Positions 42,128 through 50,384 of a stretch of DNA of 64,000 nt are shown here, in pieces. The stretch lies in the NCBI RefSeq assembly GCF_001429185.1, contig NZ_LMIW01000015.1:1-64000 (forward strand), read 5' to 3'. The stretch comes from Terrabacter sp. Root85 (GTDB taxonomy: Bacteria; Actinomycetota; Actinomycetes; Actinomycetales; Dermatophilaceae). Both the position numbers and the translations under genes were made by a program. Numbering within the stretch: the first letter of the stretch is position 1; the number at the start of each line of letters is the position of its first letter. Under the pieces are notes generated by a model that made no database searches, had not been told where the DNA came from, and worked only from the letters and a program-made list of their open reading frames with translations.

Positions 42128-42912
42128 GCACCCCTTCCCACGGGGCGCCGGCGCTCGAGGCCGACTGCTCGCGGTGCTTCGGCCTGTGCTGCGTCGCGCT
42201 CCCCTTCGCCCGGTCGGCCGACTTCCCCGTCGACAAGGCCGGCGGTGAGCCCTGCCGCAACCTCCTCGCCGACCACCGGTGCGGCATCCACGACCGGCTC
42301 CTGGAGGGCGGGTGGCGCGGGTGCGTGACGTTCGACTGCTTCGGCGCAGGCCAGCAGGTCTCGCAGGTGACCTTCGGCGGCGTCTCGTGGCGCGAGGCCC
42401 CCGAGACCGCCCCGACGATGTATGCCGTCCTGCCCGTCATGCGACAGCTGCACGAGATGCTCGCCCACCTCGGTGACGCCCTCGCGCTCGAGCCGGACGA
42501 GGCGACGCGGACCGGCCTCGCCGCGTCCGCCGAGGAGGTCAGGACCTCGACGGCCGCCTCTCCGGACGAGCTGCTCGCGGTGGACCTCGTCGCCGTGCGG
42601 TCCCGGGTCGGTGGCCTGCTGCGGGCCGCCAGCGCGACGGCACGCGCACGGCGGAGGCGGCGTGACGGCATACGCCCTCCTCCCCGGCGGATGCGGGCCG
42701 GGGCCGACCTCGTCGCCGCCGACCTCCGCGGCCGTGACCTGCGCACGGCCGACCTCCGGGGCGCGCTGCTCATCGCGGCGGACCTGCGCGACGCCGACCT
42801 GCGGTGGGCCGACCTGCTCGGTGCGGACCTGCGCGACGCCGACCTGCGCGGGGCACGGCTCGACGGCGCGCTCTTCCTCACGCGCCCGCAGCTCGCGGCG
42901 GCGCGCACCTGA
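42124..42912 (+). CDS. Cys-cluster protein with C-terminal pentapeptide repeats
   Basis: 262 residues. N-terminal 75 residues carry a dense cysteine set: CSRCFGLCC (15-23 region), then single Cys in EPCRN, HRCGIH, RGCVTF and FDCFG, resembling YkgJ-type CxxCxxCC metal or Fe-S proteins. A helical, partly Arg-rich middle follows. From about 195 to 250 there are about ten A-D-L-R/x-type pentapeptide repeats (DLRGRDLRTADLRGAL...), forming a quadrilateral beta-helix. Related multi-domain proteins exist in actinobacteria; function unknown. GTG 42124 is coupled to the preceding gene. Confidence 0.8.
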   Translation: MSTPSHGAPALEADCSRCFGLCCVALPFARSADFPVDKAGGEPCRNLLADHRCGIHDRLLEGGWRGCVTFDCFGAGQQVSQVTFGGVSWREAPETAPTMYAVLPVMRQLHEMLAHLGDALALEPDEATRTGLAASAEEVRTSTAASPDELLAVDLVAVRSRVGGLLRAASATARARRRRRDGIRPPPRRMRAGADLVAADLRGRDLRTADLRGALLIAADLRDADLRWADLLGADLRDADLRGARLDGALFLTRPQLAAART

Positions 42913-42996
42913 CGGACGATTCGCGCATTCGGTCCCACGGCGGCGGCCCAACGATGACAATCGACCCACTGTCCACGTCGAGCACAGGAGCCGGTC

Positions 42997-43635
42997 GTGC
43001 GCCGAGCCAAGGTCGCCGCAGCCCTGGCGCTGTCGGCTGCCCTCGCCCTCGCCGGGTGCTCGTCCGGCAAGCCCGAGATCGACCTCAGCCAGGTGGCCGG
43101 CTCCACGGGCACGCCGGTGCCGACCGAGACGGTGACGGTGACGGAGATCGACACCCGGACCGTGACCGCGACGACGACGGTCGTGACGACGGCGACGGTC
43201 GTGGCCACCCCGACGGTCACCGTCACGGCGCTCCCGCGACCGAGCCTGACGACGAGCACCGTCTTCAACCGGCCCGCTGCGCTGGCTGACTACTCGAACC
43301 TCGTCGTCGACGTGCGGCTGCTCGACCGGATGTCGCTGTCCGGCAACGCCGCCGCGCTCCAGCTCGACCTCATGGCCCAGCACCTCGAGCGGCTCGGCGC
43401 GAACGGACCGCCGCCGGGGCTGGACGCGCCCAGCTACTACGGCCGACTGGCGTCGCTCGGACTCTTCGCCCGGGCCGCGTCCGACGAGGCGACGGCGGGC
43501 TCGCCGGTGGCCCAGAGCCGATACGCCGTCATCCGTCAGGAGACCGGCATCCTGCTCTCGCTCGTCAACGGTGCGCTGGCGACGACCTTCACCCTGCCGA
43601 CGCCCGCGCCCCGACCGACGACAACGACTCCGTGA
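42997..43635 (+). CDS. putative lipoprotein
   Basis: 212 residues. GTG start with AGGAG 7 nt upstream; signal peptide with lipobox LAGC (Cys 21), then a Thr/Val-rich stalk (TVTVTEIDTRTVTA... to about 80) and a small helical domain (YSNLVVDVRLLDRMSL...) with a Pro/Thr tail. Anchored to the outer face of the membrane; function unknown. The 3' end overlaps the convergent phosphotransferase gene by 47 bp, and the Pro/Thr tail is encoded in that overlap. Confidence 0.8.
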   Translation: MRRAKVAAALALSAALALAGCSSGKPEIDLSQVAGSTGTPVPTETVTVTEIDTRTVTATTTVVTTATVVATPTVTVTALPRPSLTTSTVFNRPAALADYSNLVVDVRLLDRMSLSGNAAALQLDLMAQHLERLGANGPPPGLDAPSYYGRLASLGLFARAASDEATAGSPVAQSRYAVIRQETGILLSLVNGALATTFTLPTPAPRPTTTTP

Positions 43636-44587
43636 AGCCGCCCCAGGCGATCTCCCCGTCGGCGTCGTCCGCGTGGGGCCGACCGAACCAGGCGGCATAG
43701 AGCGCGACCTCGGTGAGGTCCCACCGCAGCGCCTGAGCGCGGAGGTCGTCGGTCGTGACGGTCCGACCGGTCAGCGCGGCGTAGTCGGCGAGCACCTCGT
43801 CGGCGAGGACGCCCTCGGCGCCCGCGACGTGCCAGAGGTCGCGGGCCGCGGGCGCGAGCAGGGCGGTGTCCCAGTCGACGACGTGGAGACCGTCGGCGTC
43901 GGAGAGGACGTTGCGCCAGTGCGGCTCTCCGTGGGTGATGACCCAGGAGTCGCGCTCGGCGTGGTCCCGGACGGCCCGCTCGTCCCAGACGACGAGGGCT
44001 TGCCGCACCGCCTCCGCGTGCTGGGCCAGGGCGTCCCGGGCGCGGGCTCCGTAGGGGCCGGCGCCCGGAGGCAGGTCGGCCGCGAGAGCCCGGTCGAGGA
44101 GCGCTCGACCGGGCAGCGTCAGGTCGTCGGTGCCGGCGACGCCGACGGCACGAGGAGTGGCCGCGTGCAGCCGCGCGAGCACGTCGGTCACGGCGTGCCG
44201 GTCGGCCGTCGTCTGCTCGGACGGCGACGGCAGGCGCGGCGCATCGAGCCACGGGGTCATCGACACCCACCGGTGCCGGCCGAGCTCGAAGGGGACCGCC
44301 CCGTCGCGCGCCGGGACGGGAGCGACGACGAAGTCCAGCCCGGAGTCGGCGAGGGCCCGGGCGGTCCGGAACGCCGAGCTGAGGGCGGCGCCGCGCTCGA
44401 CGTCGGCCCGGGCGCCGGAGTAGTCGTCGAGCGTCACGAACCAGCGGCCGTCCTCGTGCGCGTCGACCCGCCAGTGGTGGCTGCCGAAACCGACTGGCAC
44501 ATAGGTGATCTCACGGACTTCGAGGACCCACATCTCGCGCAGGGCCGCGGCGAGCAGGTCGGTCGAGAAGTCCGCGGGCGGCGTCAT
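43589..44587 (-). CDS. APH family phosphotransferase
   Basis: 332 residues of the aminoglycoside-phosphotransferase/choline-kinase-like fold. The catalytic loop VITHGEPHWRNVLS (the usual H-G-D-x-x-x-x-N has Glu for Asp) and the metal motif VVDWDTALLAPAARDLWH are clear. Glu in place of the catalytic Asp also occurs in some actinobacterial paralogues and may alter activity. The natural substrate is unknown; resistance is not implied. ATG 44587 or GTG 44590; an 11-bp duplication (44580-44601) lies over the start, so an out-of-frame GTG sits at the position expected from the TAGCGT box at 44609-44614. Confidence 0.8.
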   Translation of the reverse strand: MTPPADFSTDLLAAALREMWVLEVREITYVPVGFGSHHWRVDAHEDGRWFVTLDDYSGARADVERGAALSSAFRTARALADSGLDFVVAPVPARDGAVPFELGRHRWVSMTPWLDAPRLPSPSEQTTADRHAVTDVLARLHAATPRAVGVAGTDDLTLPGRALLDRALAADLPPGAGPYGARARDALAQHAEAVRQALVVWDERAVRDHAERDSWVITHGEPHWRNVLSDADGLHVVDWDTALLAPAARDLWHVAGAEGVLADEVLADYAALTGRTVTTDDLRAQALRWDLTEVALYAAWFGRPHADDADGEIAWGGFTESLSSVGARASAG

Positions 44588-44601
44588 CACGGCGTCATCA
44601 C
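44580..44601. repeat. 11-bp tandem duplication over a start codon
   Basis: GGCGTCATCAC occurs twice in tandem (44580-44590, 44591-44601), duplicating the GTGATGACGCC start region of the phosphotransferase gene and shifting the upstream copy out of frame. Confidence 0.85.
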
Positions 44602-44611
44602 GGACTCGACG

Positions 44612-45592
44612 CTAGCGGGGCGGTCGCGGCTCCGCATGGATCCGGCGGCTCAGCCTCGAGTGCGACCGCGGTGCCGGCACCCGCGACCACACGGCTTTCT
44701 GGAGCGCGAGGGTGAGCCAGCCGGCGAGCGCCATCCCGACGATGTTGACGACGAGCTGGAGGCCGCTGCCGCGCACCTCGCCCCACGCCCCGAAGGCGAG
44801 CCCGAGCGCGACGTTGCCGGCGGCCGGGATCGTCGTCACCGAGATGAACACGCCACTGAGGCCACCGAGCTTGGCCGACGTCAGCGACAGCACGCCGGCC
44901 GCAGCCGCGAGGACCGCGACGATGAACGACCACTTGTCGGGCGAGTAGATGAAGTCGGTGGCCGGTCGGTCGCCGGAGATGTCGTCGAGGGTGATCCACC
45001 CGAGGGCCCGGCCGGCGAGACCGGCGAGGCACGTGACGGCGATGGCCACGACGAAGCCGACGACGAGCGCGCGGGCCGCGACCGCGAGCAGGAGCGGGCG
45101 TCGCCGCACGAGCGCGACGCCGAGGGCTGCGATCGCCCCGAACTCGGGACCGAGCACCATCGCCCCGATGACGAGGATCTGCGAGTCGAGGACGATCGCG
45201 ATGCCGGCGATGAGGGTGGCGAGCGACATGAAGGACAGGAAGGTCCAGTTCAGCTCGCTGTCGTCGTAGGAACGCTGGGCGACCTGGGCCCAGACGACGG
45301 CGTCGGCGCTGCTCCCGGGCGTCTCCTCGTCGGCCTCGAAGCCGGCGCGCGAGACCCACGTCGTGACCGGCTCGATCTGGAGGGTCCCTCCCTCGTGGAC
45401 CCCGAGGTCCCGGAGCCGGTCGACGAGGACGTTGGCCCCCTCCCGGGCGACGTCGGCGTGCACGACGTCGCCCACCGGGCGCACCGCCGCGCCGCGCAGG
45501 ACGGACAGCGTGCTCACGGCGCTCGAGTCGGCGAGCACGGCGGTGACCTGCTCGGTCAGCTCGCTCGGGACGGTGACCGTCAGTCTCAACAT
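44612..45592 (-). CDS. DUF389 family membrane protein
   Basis: 326 residues. A soluble N-terminal domain of about 115 residues ([16 protein letters not shown]...) precedes six hydrophobic segments with the DUF389 pattern [13 protein letters not shown]-like and [23 protein letters not shown]. Function unknown; DUF389 proteins are conserved in prokaryotes. The last 30 residues are basic and cytoplasmic. ATG 45592 is used; divergent from the ArsR operon by 87 bp. Confidence 0.88.
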   Translation of the reverse strand: MLRLTVTVPSELTEQVTAVLADSSAVSTLSVLRGAAVRPVGDVVHADVAREGANVLVDRLRDLGVHEGGTLQIEPVTTWVSRAGFEADEETPGSSADAVVWAQVAQRSYDDSELNWTFLSFMSLATLIAGIAIVLDSQILVIGAMVLGPEFGAIAALGVALVRRRPLLLAVAARALVVGFVVAIAVTCLAGLAGRALGWITLDDISGDRPATDFIYSPDKWSFIVAVLAAAAGVLSLTSAKLGGLSGVFISVTTIPAAGNVALGLAFGAWGEVRGSGLQLVVNIVGMALAGWLTLALQKAVWSRVPAPRSHSRLSRRIHAEPRPPR

Positions 45593-45613
45593 GTCGGACA
45601 GTCTGCCGCCAGG

Positions 45614-45619
45614 TTGACG
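45614..45619 (+). promoter_or_regulatory. -35-like TTGACG of the ArsR operon
   Basis: TTGACG followed 18 nt later by GACAGT, then the ArsR operator candidate. The -10 is weak, so this is tentative. Confidence 0.4.
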
Positions 45620-45645
45620 CCGGAGGGCAGATGGCACGACAGTGA

Positions 45646-45667
45646 CATCTGATCATCCATTCAGATG
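45646..45667. promoter_or_regulatory. ArsR/SmtB-type operator
   Basis: Perfect inverted repeat CATCTGA-N8-TCAGATG, 12 bp before ATG 45680 of the ArsR gene, in the size class of SmtB/CzrA operators. Confidence 0.75.
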
Positions 45668-45679
45668 AGAGGGACGACC

Positions 45680-46063
45680 ATGAGCACCGTCACTGGACTC
45701 GACGGCTGCGCCGCCCCGTGCGTGCACCCCGAGAAGGTCGCCCTGGCCACCGACAACGCCCCGGGCGTCGAGGAGCTCGCGCGCGTCACGAGCGTCTTCA
45801 AGCTGCTCGGCGACCCGACCCGGGCCCGGATGCTCTACGCCCTCCTCGAGGCCGGCGAGCTCTGCGTCTGCGACCTCGCGGCCGCGACCGGCACCGCCGA
45901 GACCACGGTCTCGCAGGCCCTCCGGCTGCTCCGCGCCTCGGCCGTCGTCACCGGTCGGCGCGAGGGTCGCAACATCTACTACCGGCTCTCCGACGCCCAC
46001 GTCCGCCTGCTCCTCGACGTGACGCGCGAGCACGCCCTCCACGACGGCGAGCGCCACCGGTGA
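45680..46063 (+). CDS. ArsR/SmtB family metal-responsive repressor
   Basis: 127 residues, winged HTH (LLGDPTRARMLYALLEAGELCVCDLAAATGTAETTVSQALRLLRASAVV). The ELCVCDLA box in helix 3 with an N-terminal GCAAPC gives a C-x4-C plus C-x-C set like the alpha-3N site of CadC/CmtR-type sensors for Cd, Pb or Zn. It should repress itself and the two CDF efflux genes until metal binds. ATG 45680 with GAGAGGG upstream is preferred to ATG 45665, which lies inside the operator. The stop overlaps the next start (GTGA). Confidence 0.9.
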   Translation: MSTVTGLDGCAAPCVHPEKVALATDNAPGVEELARVTSVFKLLGDPTRARMLYALLEAGELCVCDLAAATGTAETTVSQALRLLRASAVVTGRREGRNIYYRLSDAHVRLLLDVTREHALHDGERHR

Positions 46064-46989
46064 GCCACGGGCACGGGCACGGGCACGGGCCGGCCCAGGG
46101 CGCCGCCGCGGTCCACGCCGGGGGGCGCCACCGGTGGCGACTCGCCGTCGCCTTCGGCCTCGTCGCGGCCTTCTTCTGCGTCGAGCTCGCGGCCGGTCTC
46201 GCGTCCGGCTCCCTCGCCCTCCTCTCCGACGCCGGCCACATGGCCGCCGACGTCGTGACCCTTGGCGCCGCGCTCGTCGCCACGCGCATCGCGACGCGCG
46301 CCGACACGACCGGTCGACGCACGTTCGGCTCCTACCGTGCCGAGGTGTTCGCGTCGGGGCTCGCCGTGCTGCTCATGCTCGGGGTCTCCGTCTACATCGC
46401 CGTCGAGGCGCTCGGGCGCATCGGCTCGAGCCCCGAGATCGCCTCGGGCACCATGCTCGTCGTCGGTGCGATCGGCCTCCTCGTCAACGTCGTCGCCCTC
46501 CTCCTGCTGCGCGGGGGCGCCGGGGAGAGCCTCAACGTCCGGGGCGCCTACCTCGAGGTCGTCGCCGACACCGTCGGCTCGGTCGGCGTCATCGCGGCTG
46601 CGATCCTCGTCGGGGCGACCGGGAGCGCGTGGTGGGACACCGCCGTCGCGCTCGCCATCGCCGTCTTCGTGGCGGTGCGTGCCGTCGGGCTCGGCCGCGA
46701 GGTCGTGGCCGTGCTCGGCCAGCACGCCCCGACGGGCCTCGAGCCCACCGACCTGCTGGCCGCGCTGGGCGAGGTGCCGGGCGTCACCGAGGTCCACGAC
46801 CTCCACGTCTGGACGCTGACCTCCGGCATGGACGTCGCGACCGCGCACCTCGTGACGACCCGTGCCGATGCGGCGCCCGAGGTGCTCGAGGCCGCGAGCG
46901 CCATGCTGCGCGACCGCTTCCACGTCGCCCACGCGACGCTCCAGGTCGAGACGACCGACCGGTCCGAGTGCCGAGGGGCCGACTGGTGA
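46060..46989 (+). CDS. cation diffusion facilitator (CDF) family metal efflux protein
   Basis: 309 residues with six transmembrane helices. The N-terminal His-Gly repeat (SHGHGHGHG, from 6-bp DNA repeats) is a metal buffer. LLSDAGHMAADV in helix 2 (H-x3-D) and LEVVADTVGSVGV in helix 5 form the transport site; the C-terminal cytoplasmic domain has EVHDLHVWTLTSG. Exports Zn, Cd or Co by proton exchange. Made together with its repressor (GTGA overlap) and the following small CDF-like protein. Confidence 0.92.
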   Translation: MSHGHGHGHGPAQGAAAVHAGGRHRWRLAVAFGLVAAFFCVELAAGLASGSLALLSDAGHMAADVVTLGAALVATRIATRADTTGRRTFGSYRAEVFASGLAVLLMLGVSVYIAVEALGRIGSSPEIASGTMLVVGAIGLLVNVVALLLLRGGAGESLNVRGAYLEVVADTVGSVGVIAAAILVGATGSAWWDTAVALAIAVFVAVRAVGLGREVVAVLGQHAPTGLEPTDLLAALGEVPGVTEVHDLHVWTLTSGMDVATAHLVTTRADAAPEVLEAASAMLRDRFHVAHATLQVETTDRSECRGADW

Positions 46990-47618
46990 GCACCCCGTCC
47001 CGGCCCGTCTTCTCGCTCCTGCCGCCGTCACGGCGGGCCGCGCTCGTGCGCCGGGCCCGGCTGCTGGCCGCGGCCTCGGTCGCCTACAACGTCGCCGAGG
47101 CGGTCGTCGCCATCACCTCCGGGCGCGTGGCCGACTCGACCGCGCTCGTCGGCTTCGGGCTCGACTCGACGGTCGAGGTGATGAGCGGGCTCGTCATCCT
47201 CTGGCAGTTCGGACACCCCGTGCCGGAGGAGCGCGAGCACCTGGCCCGCCGCCTCATCGCCGTCTCCTTCTTCGCCCTGGCCGCCTACGTCACCGTCGAG
47301 TCGGTGCGCGCCGTCGTGGCTCGCGAGCAGCCCGACACCTCGGTCGTCGGCATCGCGCTCGCCGCCCTGTCGCTCGCGGTCATGCCGCTGCTCTCGCGGT
47401 GGCAGCGGCGCACGGGCCGCGAGCTCGGGTCCGGAGCGGTCGTCGCCGACGGCACCCAGACGCTGCTCTGCACCTACCTCTCGGGCGTGCTCCTCGTCGG
47501 CCTCCTCGCCAACGCCCTCCTCGGCTGGTGGTGGCTCGACCCCGTCGCGGCGCTCGTCATCGCGGCCGTGGCGGTCCGCGAGGGTCGCTCGAACTGGCGA
47601 GGCGACGCCTGCTGCTGA
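46986..47618 (+). CDS. small CDF-like cation transporter
   Basis: 210 residues, six hydrophobic segments, no C-terminal cytoplasmic domain. VADSTALVGFGLDSTVEVMSGLV supplies the helix-2 D/E site and DGTQTLLCTYLSG the helix-5 site with Cys instead of the usual Asp, suggesting different metal selectivity. Ends in WRGDACC, a C-terminal Cys pair common in this subfamily. GTG 46986 overlaps the CDF stop. It may move a softer metal or assist the larger CDF protein. Confidence 0.85.
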   Translation: MSTPSRPVFSLLPPSRRAALVRRARLLAAASVAYNVAEAVVAITSGRVADSTALVGFGLDSTVEVMSGLVILWQFGHPVPEEREHLARRLIAVSFFALAAYVTVESVRAVVAREQPDTSVVGIALAALSLAVMPLLSRWQRRTGRELGSGAVVADGTQTLLCTYLSGVLLVGLLANALLGWWWLDPVAALVIAAVAVREGRSNWRGDACC

Positions 47619-47641
47619 CTCGAGGAACCACGGCATGAGTC

Positions 47642-47670
47642 TTGACGGCGGGTCTGGCGACCGACAGTGT
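47642..47670 (+). promoter_or_regulatory. sigma-A-like promoter of the MFS gene
   Basis: TTGACG (47642-47647), 17-bp spacer, CAGTGT (47665-47670), then 8 nt to GTG 47679, suggesting a nearly leaderless transcript. Confidence 0.5.
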
Positions 47671-47678
47671 GACCCACC

Positions 47679-48869
47679 GTGACACTTCGGGCCGAGTCCT
47701 CTTCCCTGCTGCGGGCACGCCTCGCCGCCGGCACCGCCTTCTTCGTCCAGGGCCTGCTCTTCATCTCGCTCACCACGCGCCTGCCGCAGGTCCAGGAGAA
47801 GTGGTCGCTCGACGAGCTCGCCGTCAGCGGCCTGCTCCTCATGGTCGTGCTCCTCGCGGGCGTCGGCTCGGTCGTCGCCGAGCTCGTCGCCGCACGCTCG
47901 TCGAGCGCCATGGTCGTCCGCGTGGGGCTCGTCGTGGCCACGGCCGGCTTCGCGGTGCTGCTCGTCGCACCGGCCTTCGGGGTCTTCGTCGTCGGGCTCG
48001 CGACCTACGGGCTCGCGCTCGGCCTCGTCGACGCGTCGTCGAACATGCAGGCCGTCACCGTCGAGCACCTCTACCGCCGACCGATCCTGCCCTCCTTCCA
48101 CGCCTTCTGGACCGCCGGCGGCATCCTCGGCACGCTCGTCACGCTGGCGACGTCGGGCGTCGACCTCGGCCCGGCCCTGCTCCCGCTGCTCGTCTTCCCC
48201 GTCGCGGCGCTGGCCGCGCCGTACGTCCGTCGCGACCGCCTCGCCGAGACCGACGCCACCGTCGACGTGCCGTGGCGGCGGATCGCCCTCCTCGGCGTCG
48301 CGATGGTCCTCTTCTACATGGTCGACACGGCCGCGACGACGTGGGGACCGGTCTACCTCGACGGCACGCTCGACGCCCCGACGGGGCTCACCGCGCTCGC
48401 CACGCTCCCCTACCTCGTCGCGACGCTCCTGGCCCGCACCGTCGGCGACCGTCTCGTCGACCGCCACGGCGCCGTGTGGCTGCTCCGGATCAGCGGCGTC
48501 GTCGCCGCCCTGGCGCTCGCCGTCATCGTCTTCGCGCCGACGTGGGTGGTCGCCGTCGTCGGCTTCACGATCCTCGGCGGCGCCGTCGCGACCATCGCGC
48601 CCCTCAGCTTCTCGGCGGCGGGTGCCATCGCCGCCGGCGACGCCGACTCCGCCGGCGAGCGCATCGACAAGACCGACCAGGTCGTCGCCCGCTTCAACCA
48701 GTTCAACTACGTCGGAGCGCTGCTCGGTGCCGTGCTGACCGGAGCCGTGGGCTCGGACAACCTGCGCCTCGGCTTCGCCGTGCCGATGGTCCTGATCCTC
48801 GGGATCATCCCGCTCGCGACGCAGTTCGCGATCATCCGCCGACGGGGCGTCCCGGCCGGCTCGAGCTGA
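47679..48869 (+). CDS. MFS transporter (YbjJ-like)
   Basis: 396 residues, 12 hydrophobic segments. RLAAGTAFFVQGLLFISLTTRLPQV at the N-terminus and FHAFWTAGGILG in helix 4-5 match the YbjJ/sugar-porter-related MFS group found in actinobacteria. Substrate unknown. Cytoplasmic loop motif is weak (RTVGDRLVDRHG). The 3' end overlaps the convergent MocR gene by 38 bp. Confidence 0.82.
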   Translation: MTLRAESSSLLRARLAAGTAFFVQGLLFISLTTRLPQVQEKWSLDELAVSGLLLMVVLLAGVGSVVAELVAARSSSAMVVRVGLVVATAGFAVLLVAPAFGVFVVGLATYGLALGLVDASSNMQAVTVEHLYRRPILPSFHAFWTAGGILGTLVTLATSGVDLGPALLPLLVFPVAALAAPYVRRDRLAETDATVDVPWRRIALLGVAMVLFYMVDTAATTWGPVYLDGTLDAPTGLTALATLPYLVATLLARTVGDRLVDRHGAVWLLRISGVVAALALAVIVFAPTWVVAVVGFTILGGAVATIAPLSFSAAGAIAAGDADSAGERIDKTDQVVARFNQFNYVGALLGAVLTGAVGSDNLRLGFAVPMVLILGIIPLATQFAIIRRRGVPAGSS

Positions 48870-50304
48870 GGACACCACGCAGCGCGGTGAGCGCCGGGCC
48901 GATGCCCGTCAGGGGTATGCCGCCGACCCCGAAGGCGAACCCGTGGCGGGCCGGCTGCTCGAGGTGCCGCACCGACAGCGGCTCGACGAACACCCCCACG
49001 GCCAGGGCGGCCACGGCGATCGCCACGTCGTCGAGGTCCGGGTCGCGCAGCAGGGCGCACAGGTGCAGGCCCGCCGCCGACGGGACGACCTCGAGCCAGT
49101 CGCCGAGGCCGTCGGGGCTCGTGAGCACCTCGAGCAGCGCCTCCCGCCGGGCGCGGTAGACCTTCGTCGCGCGCTTGACGTGGGCAGCGTGGTGCCCCTC
49201 GGCGAGGAAGTCCGCGAGCGCCCCCTGGGTCACGACGTCGCCGTCCCAGACGGTGACGCGCTTGGCCTCGCGCAGGGCGGGCGTCAGCGTCGCCGGGGCG
49301 ATCGCGTAGCCGACGCGGAGCCCCGGGAGCAGCGACTTGGAGAACGACCCGACGTAGACGACCCGCCCGTCGCGGTCGAGGCTCTGCAGCGGCTCGAGGG
49401 GCCGGTCGGCGAAGCGGAACTCGCTGTCGTAGTCGTCCTCGACGATGACCGCTCCGTGCCGGACGGCCCACTCCAGCAGGGCGATCCGCCGGGCACGTGA
49501 CATCGCGACCCCGGTCGGGTGCTGGTGCGACGGCGTGACGTAGACGAGTCGGGCCGCGTCCGGAAGGGCGTCGACGACGATCCCCTCACCGTCGACCGGG
49601 ACGCCTCGGACGACGGCGCGATGGGTCGCGAAGAGGCGGGCCGCGGCGCTGTAGCCCGGGTCCTCGACGGCCACGACGTCGCCGGGCTCGACGAGCACCC
49701 GCGCGACGAGGTCGAGCGCCTGCTGCGCCCCCGCAGTGGTCACCACGTCGGCGCCGGACGCGACGACCGACCGGGACACGCCGGCATACCTCGCGATCTC
49801 GGCCTCGAGACGGCTCCCGCCACGGTTCGCGCCGGGGTCGTCGTAGGTGCCGGCGGACAGGCGGCCCCGGCGCAGCGTGCCGCTGACGAGACGTCGCCAC
49901 GTCGCGAGGGGGAAGAGCGAGTCGTCGGGCACCCCGACGGAGAAGTCGTGGAGCGCGCCCCGCGGACCGGACGCAGGCCGCACGTCCGGCTCGGTCGCCC
50001 AGAGCGACGTGGCGGTGACGGCTCCCGCCCGGGCCCGTCGCCCGGTCATCCGAGCGGGCGGCACGCACCCGGTCGCGACGAAGGTCCCGGCCCCGCGACG
50101 GCTCTCGAGCAGCTCCTCGGCGAGGAGCCGGTCGTAGGCCGCCGTCACCGTGCCCCGCGAGACGCTGAGGCTCGCCGCGAGGTCACGGGAGGCCGGCACC
50201 CGGTCGCCCCCGCTGAGGCGGCCGTCGAGGACCGCGGCGCGCAGCTGGGCGTAGATCTGGGCGGTGAGGTCGCCCGACCCGGTGAGGCTGAGGTGCAGGT
50301 CCAT
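48832..50304 (-). CDS. MocR-type regulator (GntR HTH plus PLP aminotransferase-like domain)
   Basis: 490 residues. GntR winged HTH at 10-75 ([40 protein letters not shown]), linker, then a fold-type-I aminotransferase domain from about 125 with [16 protein letters not shown] holding the PLP lysine and [10 protein letters not shown] the PLP-ring Asp/Tyr region. MocR proteins sense PLP or amino acids (GabR, PdxR, TauR). It is divergent from an APC amino-acid permease, with repeats between them, so an amine or amino acid is the likely effector. No pdxS/pdxT genes are adjacent. Confidence 0.9.
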   Translation of the reverse strand: MDLHLSLTGSGDLTAQIYAQLRAAVLDGRLSGGDRVPASRDLAASLSVSRGTVTAAYDRLLAEELLESRRGAGTFVATGCVPPARMTGRRARAGAVTATSLWATEPDVRPASGPRGALHDFSVGVPDDSLFPLATWRRLVSGTLRRGRLSAGTYDDPGANRGGSRLEAEIARYAGVSRSVVASGADVVTTAGAQQALDLVARVLVEPGDVVAVEDPGYSAAARLFATHRAVVRGVPVDGEGIVVDALPDAARLVYVTPSHQHPTGVAMSRARRIALLEWAVRHGAVIVEDDYDSEFRFADRPLEPLQSLDRDGRVVYVGSFSKSLLPGLRVGYAIAPATLTPALREAKRVTVWDGDVVTQGALADFLAEGHHAAHVKRATKVYRARREALLEVLTSPDGLGDWLEVVPSAAGLHLCALLRDPDLDDVAIAVAALAVGVFVEPLSVRHLEQPARHGFAFGVGGIPLTGIGPALTALRGVLSSSRPGRPVGG

Positions 50305-50310
50305 GCCACC

Positions 50311-50380
50311 AGTCTGGATTGGCCCAAACAGTCTGGCAAGAAGTGGCGCTTCTGACCGGTCCACTTGGGCGGGAGTCTGG
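50311..50380. promoter_or_regulatory. MocR regulatory region: AAGTGG/CCACTT dyad and three AGTCTGG repeats
   Basis: AGTCTGG occurs in direct orientation at 50311-50317, 50330-50336 and 50374-50380. Between them AAGTGG (50341-50346) and CCACTT (50361-50366) form an inverted repeat with a 14-bp spacer. All lie in the 80-bp divergent region of the MocR and permease genes. Confidence 0.6.
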
Positions 50381-50384
50381 AGCC

